A stretch of DNA of 64,000 nucleotides, taken from positions 124,001 through 188,000 of the forward strand of contig NZ_JAFEVZ010000001.1 of assembly GCF_022802975.1 (NCBI RefSeq). The letters run 5' to 3'. The notes beneath the pieces are model-generated. The model did no database searches. It worked only from the letters and a program-made list of their open reading frames with translations, and was not told where the DNA came from. This document shows positions 53,548 to 63,521 of this stretch, in pieces; the first letter of the stretch is position 1, and each line of letters opens with the position of its first letter. Source of the stretch: Flavobacterium pectinovorum. GTDB taxonomy: Bacteria; Bacteroidota; Bacteroidia; Flavobacteriales; Flavobacteriaceae. The position numbers and the translations under genes are program-made.

Positions 53548-53673
53548 AATTTAGTTTTTAACGTTTAAAATTATTTTTAAACAGGATAAAAGTAAATTAT
53601 TATTTTGTAGGAATTAGTCACTGAAATTAGTGATTTTTTGGTATGAATAATTGTTCTTGAGATGATTGATAAT

Positions 53674-53718
53674 TTAAAAAAAATCTACGTAAAAACAGAA
53701 TATATTTTACGCAGATTT
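53674..53718 (-). terminator. Terminator of the gene at 53754
   Basis: On the minus strand AAATCTGCGTAAAA pairs with TTTTACGTAGATTT (one mismatch) and is followed by T residues. Confidence 0.8.
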
Positions 53719-53753
53719 ATAAGTTACATCTTAATATTTGTTGGAATCAATAA

Positions 53754-55625
53754 TTATTTTTTAAGATATTTAACGTTATTTCTTATCCCTTTGGTAAGGT
53801 TATATGTTAAGGAAACAAAAGGTCCAAATTTATATGCAGTGTTGGTAAAACTGCTTATTTCATTGGTGTTTGTAACAGGTGTGCCCTCTGTCAAACTACT
53901 TTTAAGTTCTTCCACACCTTTCACTGTTATTCCTCCAGTAATACATAATCTATTCTCTCTCCCTAGCGTAATACTTGGACCAAAATAAAAGTTATTTATC
54001 TGAACTTTTCCTTCATTTGCACTAAGTCCCAAACCTGCGCTAATACCAAAGGAAGCTAAATTGTTGCTTCTAAAACCGGCTGTAAAAATTCCAACAAAAG
54101 AGGGAACCCATAAGTTTTTTTGTTTTAATGTAATTACATCAATACCTTTATCATTTGGTGCTATTTCATATTGTGCTGCATCATCAAAATAACTTATAGC
54201 AAAACCTACCCCTGCATCAAATCGCATTCCTCCTTTTGTGTATTCTTTGTATGAAAATTCTCTATTGTCATTATGATCTGGCTTGTCCTGATTGTGCTTT
54301 TTAATTTTTACATCAAAAATCACTATATCTTTTACAGGCTGTATCGGTTTTGAAACATAGGTATAAACCTCAGGGCTTTGTAATAGTTCCAAAGCTCTGT
54401 CCATTTCATGTATAAGGGCTGGTACATCTGCTTTTTTAATTTCTTCATTCCAATTATCAGCCAATAGTTTCATGTTTTTACTAGGGTCTAAAAATTTACT
54501 TTGACCTCCAAAATCTAAATTAAAGATTTTTTCATTATGATTTAGTATATAAAACTCATGTCCCAATTGTATATAAGTTCCTAGAAAATCCTTATACTCT
54601 GTCCGGAGTTCCGGAAACATAGATTTTAATTTAGCTGCTTTTTCTGCTGTAATTGTTTTTGCTAATAATGGATTGCTCATGTCAAGACGTACTTCATTGT
54701 AGCAATCATTTACTTTTAGGATTTTAAAATAGATTTCTTTTAGCTTATAAAAACTTGTAGTAAGTGCAGTGTAATCTAATTCTAACTGTTGATAATTTGC
54801 ATCAATGATTTTTAATTTTTTTCTTGTTTCCTCTAGTTTTTGTGAATCTTGATTATTTATTGAATTATTATCTCCAATTTTTTGTTCTATTATGGCTAAA
54901 CTCTTTTGTAGATTTTCTTTTTCTTTTTTAAGAATGTCTACTTTTTCACTGCTTAAGCCTGAATCATTTTTGTTAATTTCTAAATCAATTGTATTTATTT
55001 TTGTTGTTGTTTCTGTTTTTTTTTGTTCTAGTTCTAATTTTGCTATTTTATTATCTGCAATTTTTTGTTCCAATTGATTAATTCCCAAATTCATATTATA
55101 TGAAATATCATTCATATTTTTTATCATTGTTGTTTTGTTTGTATTGTCTGGTAGGATGTTTTTTACATCATTATCGTCTAACTTTTTAATTTCTGTACTT
55201 GCTGTGACTTTAGCTTCTTCTTTTTCTTTCGCAGCGTTTGCTGTTGGTAAAGCATTCTCTTTAAGAAATTCCAAAACTCCATCTTCCCAGCCAGTATCTG
55301 CCAAAACTGAATCTCGTGGAGTTACCTTTACATCATAAGCAAGACGATTAATGTTTACAATTTTGAAAACTACAGGTGTGTTAACTTTTAAGTTTAAGAG
55401 ATTACGATTATAAACGCCATTTTTAAAATCGTATTCAATAACATAAGTGTTTGTTTCTTCAGGTTTTACACTTCGATTTACTCGACCTCTAATAGAAGTA
55501 TTTTTTTCGTTTTTTAAATCCTTATCGTGATAGTCTTTTTCTACACTTGTATGTCTTTCTTTTTCCTGTCCCCAACAATTAATTGCAAAAGAGAAGAAAA
55601 ATGTCGTAAGTAATATTTTTTTCAT
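53754..55625 (-). CDS. Exported long coiled-coil protein with C-terminal barrel-like region
   Basis: A 623-residue protein with a signal peptide (ILLTTFFFSFAINCWGQ). Residues ~55-110 form a beta-rich domain (YVIEYDFKNGVYNRNLLNLK). Residues ~180-300 form a long coiled coil (LEQKIADNKIAKLELEQKKTE). The last ~170 residues carry alternating strands ending FGPFVSLTYNLT, typical of an outer-membrane barrel. No family is recognised. It is the largest gene of the accessory block around the 21-bp array. Confidence 0.65.
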   Translation of the reverse strand: MKKILLTTFFFSFAINCWGQEKERHTSVEKDYHDKDLKNEKNTSIRGRVNRSVKPEETNTYVIEYDFKNGVYNRNLLNLKVNTPVVFKIVNINRLAYDVKVTPRDSVLADTGWEDGVLEFLKENALPTANAAKEKEEAKVTASTEIKKLDDNDVKNILPDNTNKTTMIKNMNDISYNMNLGINQLEQKIADNKIAKLELEQKKTETTTKINTIDLEINKNDSGLSSEKVDILKKEKENLQKSLAIIEQKIGDNNSINNQDSQKLEETRKKLKIIDANYQQLELDYTALTTSFYKLKEIYFKILKVNDCYNEVRLDMSNPLLAKTITAEKAAKLKSMFPELRTEYKDFLGTYIQLGHEFYILNHNEKIFNLDFGGQSKFLDPSKNMKLLADNWNEEIKKADVPALIHEMDRALELLQSPEVYTYVSKPIQPVKDIVIFDVKIKKHNQDKPDHNDNREFSYKEYTKGGMRFDAGVGFAISYFDDAAQYEIAPNDKGIDVITLKQKNLWVPSFVGIFTAGFRSNNLASFGISAGLGLSANEGKVQINNFYFGPSITLGRENRLCITGGITVKGVEELKSSLTEGTPVTNTNEISSFTNTAYKFGPFVSLTYNLTKGIRNNVKYLKK

Positions 55626-55902
55626 AATAGATTAGTTTTTGATTAATAAATTAGGCTTAAGCAATATTAACATTTGTTTAAGTATTATTAATAGGTATTT
55701 ATACGGTTTTTTATTACAAAATACAGTTTTTTTGGATTTAATTGTTTGTTTTTTAGATATATATGTTTTTTGTTTTAAAAGAAAATCTAAGACATGATTC
55801 ATGAAATGTTTTATGGAGAATTTACAGTCTTTGATATGGGTATCACAACAATCAAAAATTATCTCATTTTCCAATCCTCAAATTTCCTAATTTTACGCTC
55901 CT

Positions 55903-57432
55903 ATGAAAAAAGCATTCCAACTCTTCGATTTTACTCAAAAAGTCAATTACAAAAACGAAATTTTAGCAGGTTTAACCGTAGCCATGACCATGATTCCGGA
56001 ATCGTTGTCGTTTGCTATTTTGGCAGGATTTCCGCCTTTGGTGGGTTTGTATGCGGCTTTTATTGCGGGTTTGGTAACAGCTGTTTTTGGTGGAAGACCC
56101 GGAATGATTTCCGGTGGGGCAGGAGCAACCGTAATTGTTTTAATTGCTTTGATGAAATCGCACGGAATAGAATATGTTTTTGCAGCCGTAGCACTTGGAG
56201 GAATTGTACAAATTTGCATCGGACTTTTTAAACTTGGAAAATTTATTAGGCTGGTGCCGCAGCCTGTTATGTTTGGGTTTGTAAACGGTTTGGCGGTAGT
56301 GATTTTTATGTCGCAATTAGAACAGTTTAAAACCATGGTAGACGGTCAGGTTTTGTGGCTGCAGGGAACGCCTTTGTATATCATGCTTGGATTAGTTGCT
56401 TTAACCATTGCAATTGTTTTAGTTTTTCCGAAGATTACAAAAGCAGTTCCGGCTTCTTTGGTTGCCATTATTGTCGTTTTTGCTTTGGTAATTGTTTTTA
56501 ATATCGAAACTAAAACTGTTGAAGATATTGCTTCAGTTCAGGGCGGATTTCCTCCGTTTCATATTCCTAATATTCCTTTTTCATTTGAAACCTTAAAAGT
56601 GATATTCCCGTATTCAGTAATTGTAGCGGCTGTTGGTTTGACAGAAGGTTTGCTTACGCTGAATTTAGTCGACGAAATTACCGGAACACGCGGAAACAGT
56701 AATAGAGAATGTATCGCACAAGGGAGTTCAAATATTCTAAACGGCTTTTTTTACGGAATGGGTGGCTGTGCTATGATTGCACAAACTCTGGTAAATCTGG
56801 GTGCAGGTTCAAGAGCAAGACTATCCGGAATTATTGCGGCTTTAACCATTTTAGTAATTATCCTTTTTGGAGCACCTGTAATCGGGAAATTGCCAATGGC
56901 CGCTTTGGTAGGCGTAATGATGATGGTGGCAATTACCACTTTTGAATGGGCGAGTTTCAGAATCATTAATAAAATGCCAAAACATGATATTTTCGTTGGA
57001 ATTTTAGTTGCTTTGGTTACAATTGTTTTGCACAATTTGGCTCTGGCAGTTTTAATTGGGGTAATTATTTCGGCTTTGGTTTTTGCCTGGGAAAGCGCCA
57101 AAAGAATTCGTGCAAGACATTATATAGATGAAAATGGCGTAAAACATTATGAAATTTACGGGCCATTATTTTTTGGATCTGTGACAGCTTTTATAGAGAA
57201 ATTTGATGTTCAAAACGATCCTGATCACGTTATAATTGATTTTAAAGAAAGCAGGGTTTCTGATATGTCGGCAATTGAAGCTTTAAATAATCTGACAAAA
57301 AAATACAATCAGCTCAACAAAACCATCGAACTACAGCATCTAAGTCCGGATTGCAGAGAATTACTCAAAAATGCCGAAGCAGTTATTAAAGTGAATGTGA
57401 TTGAAGATCCTACTTATAAGGTGGTTAGTTAA
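55903..57432 (+). CDS. SulP family inorganic anion transporter with STAS domain
   Basis: A 509-residue protein with about 11-14 membrane helices in the first ~410 residues. MTMIPESLSFAILAGFPPLVGLYAAF and GGRPGMISGGAGATV are SulP signatures. The C-terminal ~95 residues form a STAS domain (VIIDFKESRVSDMSAIEALNNL). It probably moves sulfate or bicarbonate with sodium or protons; the ion cannot be read. A weak -7 box, TAATTTTA, ends 8 bases before the ATG. Confidence 0.92.
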   Translation: MKKAFQLFDFTQKVNYKNEILAGLTVAMTMIPESLSFAILAGFPPLVGLYAAFIAGLVTAVFGGRPGMISGGAGATVIVLIALMKSHGIEYVFAAVALGGIVQICIGLFKLGKFIRLVPQPVMFGFVNGLAVVIFMSQLEQFKTMVDGQVLWLQGTPLYIMLGLVALTIAIVLVFPKITKAVPASLVAIIVVFALVIVFNIETKTVEDIASVQGGFPPFHIPNIPFSFETLKVIFPYSVIVAAVGLTEGLLTLNLVDEITGTRGNSNRECIAQGSSNILNGFFYGMGGCAMIAQTLVNLGAGSRARLSGIIAALTILVIILFGAPVIGKLPMAALVGVMMMVAITTFEWASFRIINKMPKHDIFVGILVALVTIVLHNLALAVLIGVIISALVFAWESAKRIRARHYIDENGVKHYEIYGPLFFGSVTAFIEKFDVQNDPDHVIIDFKESRVSDMSAIEALNNLTKKYNQLNKTIELQHLSPDCRELLKNAEAVIKVNVIEDPTYKVVS

Positions 57433-57522
57433 TTAGAGAATGTGACAATTAGAAAATTTATAGATAGTGAAGAATCATGATCTAATTATAATACATTTTC
57501 TAATTGTCACATTCTTTAATTG
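57429..57522. terminator. Bidirectional terminator and repeat between SulP and amidohydrolase genes
   Basis: A perfect 21-bp inverted repeat (57437-57457 with 57495-57515, core TGTGACAATTAGAAAA) extends imperfectly to 57429-57522. It touches the 3' ends of both convergent genes. Related motifs occur at 17259 and 59320-59430. Confidence 0.75.
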
Positions 57523-59225
57523 GGTAATTTGTAAACAGTTTTCCCTTCTTTAATAGTTTCTAAAACCTGAATATCGATGATTTTTTTGGGTGTAACTTTT
57601 AATGGGTTTTTATCCAAAATAACAAAATCGGCTAGTTTTCCTTCTTTAAGTGAACCTTTAGAATTTTCTTCAAAATATTGATATGCAGCCCAACTGGTTA
57701 TAGATCGCAAAGCATCATAAGTGCTAATTCTTTCTTCCGGGCCAATAACATCTCCCGATCTACTAATTCTATTCACCACCGAATATAATATCATAATACT
57801 ATTGGGTAATGCAACTGGAGCATCATGATGTTGGGTAAAAAGCATTCCTTTTTTTAGTGCTGTGGCCGCTGGCGAAATACGATAAGCTCTTTCTTTTCCT
57901 AAAGTTTCATCTCTGTGCCAATCGCCCCAATAATAAGTATGCATTCCAAAAAAGGAAGGTATAATACCTAATACTTTCATGCTGTCTAATTGATCAAAAC
58001 GAGCCGTTTGTGCGTGTATGACAACAGATCTTCGGTCTTTTTTGCCATACAATTTTTTGGCGTGTTGTACAGCTGTAATATATTCATCAACTGCAGCATC
58101 TCCATTACAGTGTGCCAAAATTTGCCAGTTATTTGCATAAGCCGAATCTACCAGGGCTATTGCATCACTTTTATTTGGAAATGCAGGATAGCCCAAATAG
58201 GTATTAGGTTTTCCTGGAGGCGGTACTTTGTATGGTTTTGTTAGCCAAGCTGTTTTGCCTTGTGGTGAACCGTCTAACGAAAGTTTTACACCTGCAATTC
58301 TAAAATGATTTTTATACTCTTTCTGAACCCCGTGAGTTTTCATATAATCCATCTGAGTTTGAATGTCTGGATAAGCAGCAATATCTATAGAAAGTTTACC
58401 TTCGTTGGCTAATTTCGACCAGGTGTTGCAGGCGTCACTGCTGGCTCTGCCTTCTTGTGCAGTTGTAAATCCAAATTTGGTGTAAGCAGCAATACCAGCT
58501 GCGGCTATTTTTTCGTTTGCAACCGTATCCAGCGTTCCCATTATTTTAAATAACGGAATAAACATTGCCATTTCTTCTAAAACGCCATTTGGTTCTTGTG
58601 AGTTTTCTTTTCTTCGGATGGCACCACCAGCAGGATCTTTTGTAGCAGCAGAATAACCAGCCAATTCTAATGCTTTATGGTTCATAACAGCCAAATGACC
58701 AGATTGATGAATTATTAAAACAGGAACCGTATTAGAAACTTTGTCTAGATCATCTGCCGTAGGAGGAAGTTTTTCTTTTAGTTGAGCATCGTCATATCCA
58801 AAACCTATTATCCTGCCATATTTTCCAACGGTTTTCGAATTTTTTGTTTTCCATTCATTCAATAAAGAAATTATGGTTGGAATATCATTTGCAGTTCCGT
58901 CTGGCGCAGGTAATAAATTGGCTGATACAGCTTGAAAACCTGCATTCCAAACATGGCCATGAGCATCAATAAATCCAGGAAGTAGTGTTTTTCCTTTCAA
59001 ATCATTTATAGTAGTCTCATTGCTTTGAAATTTTTCGGCTTCAGCCATTTTTCCAACAAAAAATATTTTTCCCTTTTTTACAGCTATAGCTTCTGCGTAA
59101 ATTGGCTTTTCGCCTTCCATGGTTATGATATCACCTCCATAAAAAATGGCATCTGCCGGATTAGAAACTTCTTTTTTACAACTTATAAAAACGAGTAAAA
59201 GCAATAGTGAGAATAATTTTTTCAT
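57516..59225 (-). CDS. Amidohydrolase family 3 lipoprotein (YtcJ-like)
   Basis: A 569-residue protein with a lipoprotein signal (LFSLLLLLVFISC, Cys16). The metal-binding HxH is His89-Gly-His91 in GFIDAHGHVW. Further amidohydrolase motifs are VLIIHQSGH, ILAHCNGDAAVDEY, VVIHAQTARFDQ and FTQHHDAPV. It belongs to the YtcJ-like group of metal-dependent hydrolases with a TIM-barrel fold. The substrate is unknown. It acts outside the cytoplasm by its signal. Confidence 0.9.
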   Translation of the reverse strand: MKKLFSLLLLLVFISCKKEVSNPADAIFYGGDIITMEGEKPIYAEAIAVKKGKIFFVGKMAEAEKFQSNETTINDLKGKTLLPGFIDAHGHVWNAGFQAVSANLLPAPDGTANDIPTIISLLNEWKTKNSKTVGKYGRIIGFGYDDAQLKEKLPPTADDLDKVSNTVPVLIIHQSGHLAVMNHKALELAGYSAATKDPAGGAIRRKENSQEPNGVLEEMAMFIPLFKIMGTLDTVANEKIAAAGIAAYTKFGFTTAQEGRASSDACNTWSKLANEGKLSIDIAAYPDIQTQMDYMKTHGVQKEYKNHFRIAGVKLSLDGSPQGKTAWLTKPYKVPPPGKPNTYLGYPAFPNKSDAIALVDSAYANNWQILAHCNGDAAVDEYITAVQHAKKLYGKKDRRSVVIHAQTARFDQLDSMKVLGIIPSFFGMHTYYWGDWHRDETLGKERAYRISPAATALKKGMLFTQHHDAPVALPNSIMILYSVVNRISRSGDVIGPEERISTYDALRSITSWAAYQYFEENSKGSLKEGKLADFVILDKNPLKVTPKKIIDIQVLETIKEGKTVYKLPN

Positions 59226-59319
59226 CGTGTAGTATTTAGTGAATGAATCAAAAGGCTTCTGAATATTTACTAAAGTTAAAAAATATAATAAGCAAAGGCT
59301 TTATTTTGAGATAATTAAT

Positions 59320-59430
59320 TCAATTAAGAAATGTGAAAATTAGTTAATGGATACAAATTATCTTATTTTCAAATAATCCAGTAATCTAAAAATCCAATTA
59401 TCTAATTTTCTAATTGCTACATTTTCTAAT
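59320..59430. repeat. AATTAGAAAAT-family repeats upstream of the amidohydrolase gene
   Basis: AATTAAGAAATGTGAAAATTAG at the left is mirrored by CTAATTGCTACATTTTCTAATT near 59409-59430, with TTATCTAATTTTC between. The same motifs make the hairpin at 57429-57522. Confidence 0.55.
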
Positions 59431-59432
59431 TA

Positions 59433-59469
59433 AAAAACGCCAATTAGCATTAAGCTAATTGGCGTTTTT
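59433..59469. terminator. Terminator of groEL
   Basis: AAAAACGCCAATTAGC (59433-59448) pairs exactly with GCTAATTGGCGTTTTT (59454-59469). On the minus strand a T run follows, ~20 bases after the groEL stop. Confidence 0.9.
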
Positions 59470-59489
59470 AAGTTTAAGAAAAGAAATGA

Positions 59490-61133
<1,644 letters not shown>

Positions 61134-61206
61134 TTAAAGTTTAATTTGTTTCAAGTTACTTTAGTCTTAATTCTTAATACTGAGTACTTAATACGTAATG
61201 TTTATT

Positions 61207-61482
61207 TTAGATAATCGCAAGAATATCATCCTCACGCATAATCAAATAGTCAGTTCCTTCCAGTTTTAATTCTGTTCCTGCATATTTTCCATAAAGTACA
61301 GTATCGCCAACTTTTACGGTCATAGTGTGATCTTTAGATCCGTTTCCTACTGCAACTACAGTTCCTTTTTGTGGTTTTTCTTTGGCAGTATCCGGAATAA
61401 AAATCCCTGAGGCAGTTTTAGTTTCAGCAGCAACAGGTTCAATAAGTACGCGATCTGAAAGCGGTTTAATGTTTAAGGCCAT
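61207..61482 (-). CDS. groES: Co-chaperonin GroES
   Basis: A 91-residue protein with the GroES pattern: [35 protein letters not shown] with the mobile loop, and [28 protein letters not shown]. It caps GroEL. It is the first gene of the groES-groEL pair. The upstream dyad at 61540-61563 may take part in its control; no CIRCE element was found. Confidence 0.98.
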   Translation of the reverse strand: MALNIKPLSDRVLIEPVAAETKTASGIFIPDTAKEKPQKGTVVAVGNGSKDHTMTVKVGDTVLYGKYAGTELKLEGTDYLIMREDDILAII

Positions 61483-61539
61483 GATTTTATATTATTATAA
61501 GTTATACGATTTTTAATGTTCAGTTGAGTTTCAGAAATT

Positions 61540-61563
61540 ATGCCATGCTCGTAAAACTGACAT
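61540..61563 (-). promoter_or_regulatory. Imperfect dyad upstream of groES
   Basis: ATGCCA and TGACAT, separated by 12 bases, form an imperfect inverted repeat 58-81 bases upstream of the groES ATG. On the minus strand it reads ATGTCA-N12-TGGCAT. It may be a stress-promoter element, since no TAnnTTTG box was found. Confidence 0.35.
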
Positions 61564-61571
61564 TTTTTCCT

Positions 61572-61604
61572 AAAAAAAATGCCAGCTTTGACAGGCTGGC
61601 ATTT
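61572..61604 (-). terminator. Terminator of the secG gene
   Basis: On the minus strand AAATGCCAGC pairs with GCTGGCATTT and is followed by T residues. It lies ~20 bases after the secG stop and separates the lptE-TPR-secG genes from groESL. Confidence 0.9.
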
Positions 61605-61622
61605 AATATTTTTTTTAAATTA

Positions 61623-61964
61623 TTATTTAGCTGCAGGAGTTGCCGGAGCAGGAGTTCCTTGAGCCGGAGCAGCTGGTGTAGTTGCAGCAGGCGCTTCAGC
61701 TTTTTCAATAATTTTAGAATCGGTATCGCTTAGGGATCCTGTAAAACTTAAACTTGAAAGCAAAATTAAAGCAATCAAAATAGTAGCTAATGTCCAGGTA
61801 CTTTTGTCTAAAAAGTCAGTTGTCTTTTGTACTCCACCTAACATTTGAGTTCCGCTAATTGTAGATGATAATCCTCCACCTTTAGGATTCTGCACCATGA
61901 TTACTACGATCAATAGAAAACAAACTATTGTGATTAAAACTAAAAAAATTGAAAATGTGCTCAT
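61623..61964 (-). CDS. secG: Preprotein translocase subunit SecG
   Basis: A 113-residue inner-membrane protein with two membrane helices (FSIFLVLITIVCFLLIVVIMV and WTLATILIALILLSSL) and the conserved QNPKGGGLSSTISGTQMLGGVQKTTDFLDKSTW between them. It assists SecYE in protein export. The Ala/Pro-rich tail (PAAPAQGTPAPATPAAK) is longer than usual. It starts 3 bp after the TPR-like gene's stop. Confidence 0.95.
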   Translation of the reverse strand: MSTFSIFLVLITIVCFLLIVVIMVQNPKGGGLSSTISGTQMLGGVQKTTDFLDKSTWTLATILIALILLSSLSFTGSLSDTDSKIIEKAEAPAATTPAAPAQGTPAPATPAAK

Positions 61965-61967
61965 TAC

Positions 61968-63443
61968 TTAATTATTGTTATTGTTATTTTGTTGTAAAAT
62001 CTTTATGTCCGATATGCGGTCTGCAAAGAAAGTAATTTTTTCTGGATATTTCAAAATTAATATTTCATATGCTTGTATTGCTTTTGTGTATTTTTTTTGT
62101 TCCAAATATACTCTGGCTAAGGTTTCTGTCATTAAGTAAGAATTATCTTCTTTGTAAGAATCAGGTTGTACCGCCGGAGTTATTGCAGTTTGTTTTATAG
62201 GAGAGATTTTTGGATTTGTTTCGATGAATTTATCGATTATTTCTGCTTTTTTCTTTTTTTCTTCGTCTATCATTTCATTTTCGACTAGGTTTTCAACTTT
62301 TGTTTCTGATTTTACAGCTTCTATTGAATCTTCATTTGTTCTGTCAATTGGCTCTGGTCGGGCTAATTGCAGCCATTCCTGAAAAGAGTGTTTTTCATTA
62401 ACAGAAAAATCCAATGGTTTTCCTATTTCCAGATTTTCTTCGGCAGTTTTTACTGTTTCCGGAACTTCAATTTCTTTTGGTTCTTCAGTTACTTTGGATT
62501 CTTCAACTACAGGTACTTCTTCAAAAATAACTGCTGAGGCTTCTTGTAATGAAGTATATGTTGATTTTTCAATTGGCTCAATTCTTACTTCTGCAATTTC
62601 ATCTTCTACAATTTCATCAAAAAAAGTTCGTGTTATTTCCTTTATAATAGGTGTTTCTTCAATAGTTGGAGTTACTTCTTTAAAAGAATCTAATGTTGGT
62701 TGCTCGATAATTGATTCAATCGGATTTTCTTCAATTTTGGCAGATTCTTCAAAAACATTGGTTGTTACTTCTTTAAAAGAATCTAAAGTCGGTTGCTCTA
62801 TAATTGTTTCAATTGGATTTTCTTCAATTTTAGCAGACTCTTCAAAAGCATTGGTTGTTACTTCTTTGAAAGAATCTAAAGTCGGTTGCTCTATAATTGA
62901 TTCAATTGGATTTTCTTCAATTTTGGCAGACTCTTCAAAAATATTGGTTGTTACTTCTTTGAAAGAATCTAAAATAGATTGTTTCGTAATTGGTTCAATT
63001 GATTTTTCTTCAGTTTTTACAGGTTCTTCAAAAGTTACCACGGTTGTAGCTTCTTTAATTGAATCTAAAATAGACTTTTCAATAGGATCAATATGCATCT
63101 CTGCCAGTTTCTTTTTTTCTTCTGCTGAAACAATTTCGCTGTCAAAAACAGTAATGTTTAAAAGATCTCTAAGCTTACGGTCGTAATATTCGCCCTGAAT
63201 AGAAGTGAAAGTCTCAGAAGTAATAAAATCAAACAAAACAGACCGATCTGATGTATGGGCAGCTGTAACTTTTAAGGCATAATTATACTTAAAGCTGTTT
63301 TGGTTGTAAAGTCCCTTCAGTCGTAATGCACGTGCACTTTGAAAATAGGGAAATTCATTCAAAACACTTCCTAATGCTTCTGTCTGCTTTTCTGTGATAG
63401 CATCAGGTTTGTTAATTAGGTAAGTATAATTTGTTACGTTCAT
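61968..63443 (-). CDS. TPR-like protein with four 31-residue repeats
   Basis: A 491-residue protein without a signal peptide. The C-terminal region (SYLMTETLARVYLEQKKYTK AIQAYEILILKYPEK) is a tetratricopeptide-like pair of helices. The middle (about residues 135-259) is a tandem repeat of 31 residues, LDSFKEVTTNVFEESAKIEE with NPIESIIEQPT, four copies. It ends in six Asn residues. The function is unknown. It lies between the lptE-like gene and secG with a gap of 3 bp to secG, so it is probably in one transcript with both. Confidence 0.78.
   Translation of the reverse strand: MNVTNYTYLINKPDAITEKQTEALGSVLNEFPYFQSARALRLKGLYNQNSFKYNYALKVTAAHTSDRSVLFDFITSETFTSIQGEYYDRKLRDLLNITVFDSEIVSAEEKKKLAEMHIDPIEKSILDSIKEATTVVTFEEPVKTEEKSIEPITKQSILDSFKEVTTNIFEESAKIEENPIESIIEQPTLDSFKEVTTNAFEESAKIEENPIETIIEQPTLDSFKEVTTNVFEESAKIEENPIESIIEQPTLDSFKEVTPTIEETPIIKEITRTFFDEIVEDEIAEVRIEPIEKSTYTSLQEASAVIFEEVPVVEESKVTEEPKEIEVPETVKTAEENLEIGKPLDFSVNEKHSFQEWLQLARPEPIDRTNEDSIEAVKSETKVENLVENEMIDEEKKKKAEIIDKFIETNPKISPIKQTAITPAVQPDSYKEDNSYLMTETLARVYLEQKKYTKAIQAYEILILKYPEKITFFADRISDIKILQQNNNNNN
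62668..63039 (-). repeat. Four in-frame 93-bp tandem repeats inside the TPR-like gene
   Basis: Copies begin at 62668, 62761, 62854 and 62947, each 93 bp (31 codons). The two central copies are nearly identical. They encode an acidic Ser/Thr/Glu-rich unit. Copy number could vary between strains by recombination. Confidence 0.9.
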
Positions 63444-63521
63444 TATTTATTTTTTAATCGTTTTTATGTTTAATTGTTTAGTCTTTGTTCATCGATTTAA
63501 CGATTAAACAAACCAATAGTT

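Noticed and set aside
53662..53988. Plus-strand ORF with hydrophobic segments
   Set aside because: It is antisense to the 3' end of the 53754 gene and includes its terminator hairpin.
55632..55874. 80-codon minus-strand ORF upstream of the 53754 gene
   Set aside because: Lys/Ile-rich composition typical of AT-rich spacer translation; no promoter or family signal.
55794..56231. Plus-strand ORF overlapping the start of the SulP gene
   Set aside because: It runs in another frame across well-conserved SulP codons and has Arg/Phe/Ser-rich junk composition.
61520..61565. Sigma-54 promoter before groES
   Set aside because: TGGCATAATTTCTGA has the GG but lacks the GC dinucleotide 10 bases downstream.
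61483..61570. CIRCE (HrcA) operator before groES
   Set aside because: TTAGCACTC-N9-GAGTGCTAA is absent on both strands.
62494..63186. 230-codon plus-strand ORF
   Set aside because: It is antisense to the 93-bp repeats of the TPR-like gene and shows the mirror image of their low complexity.
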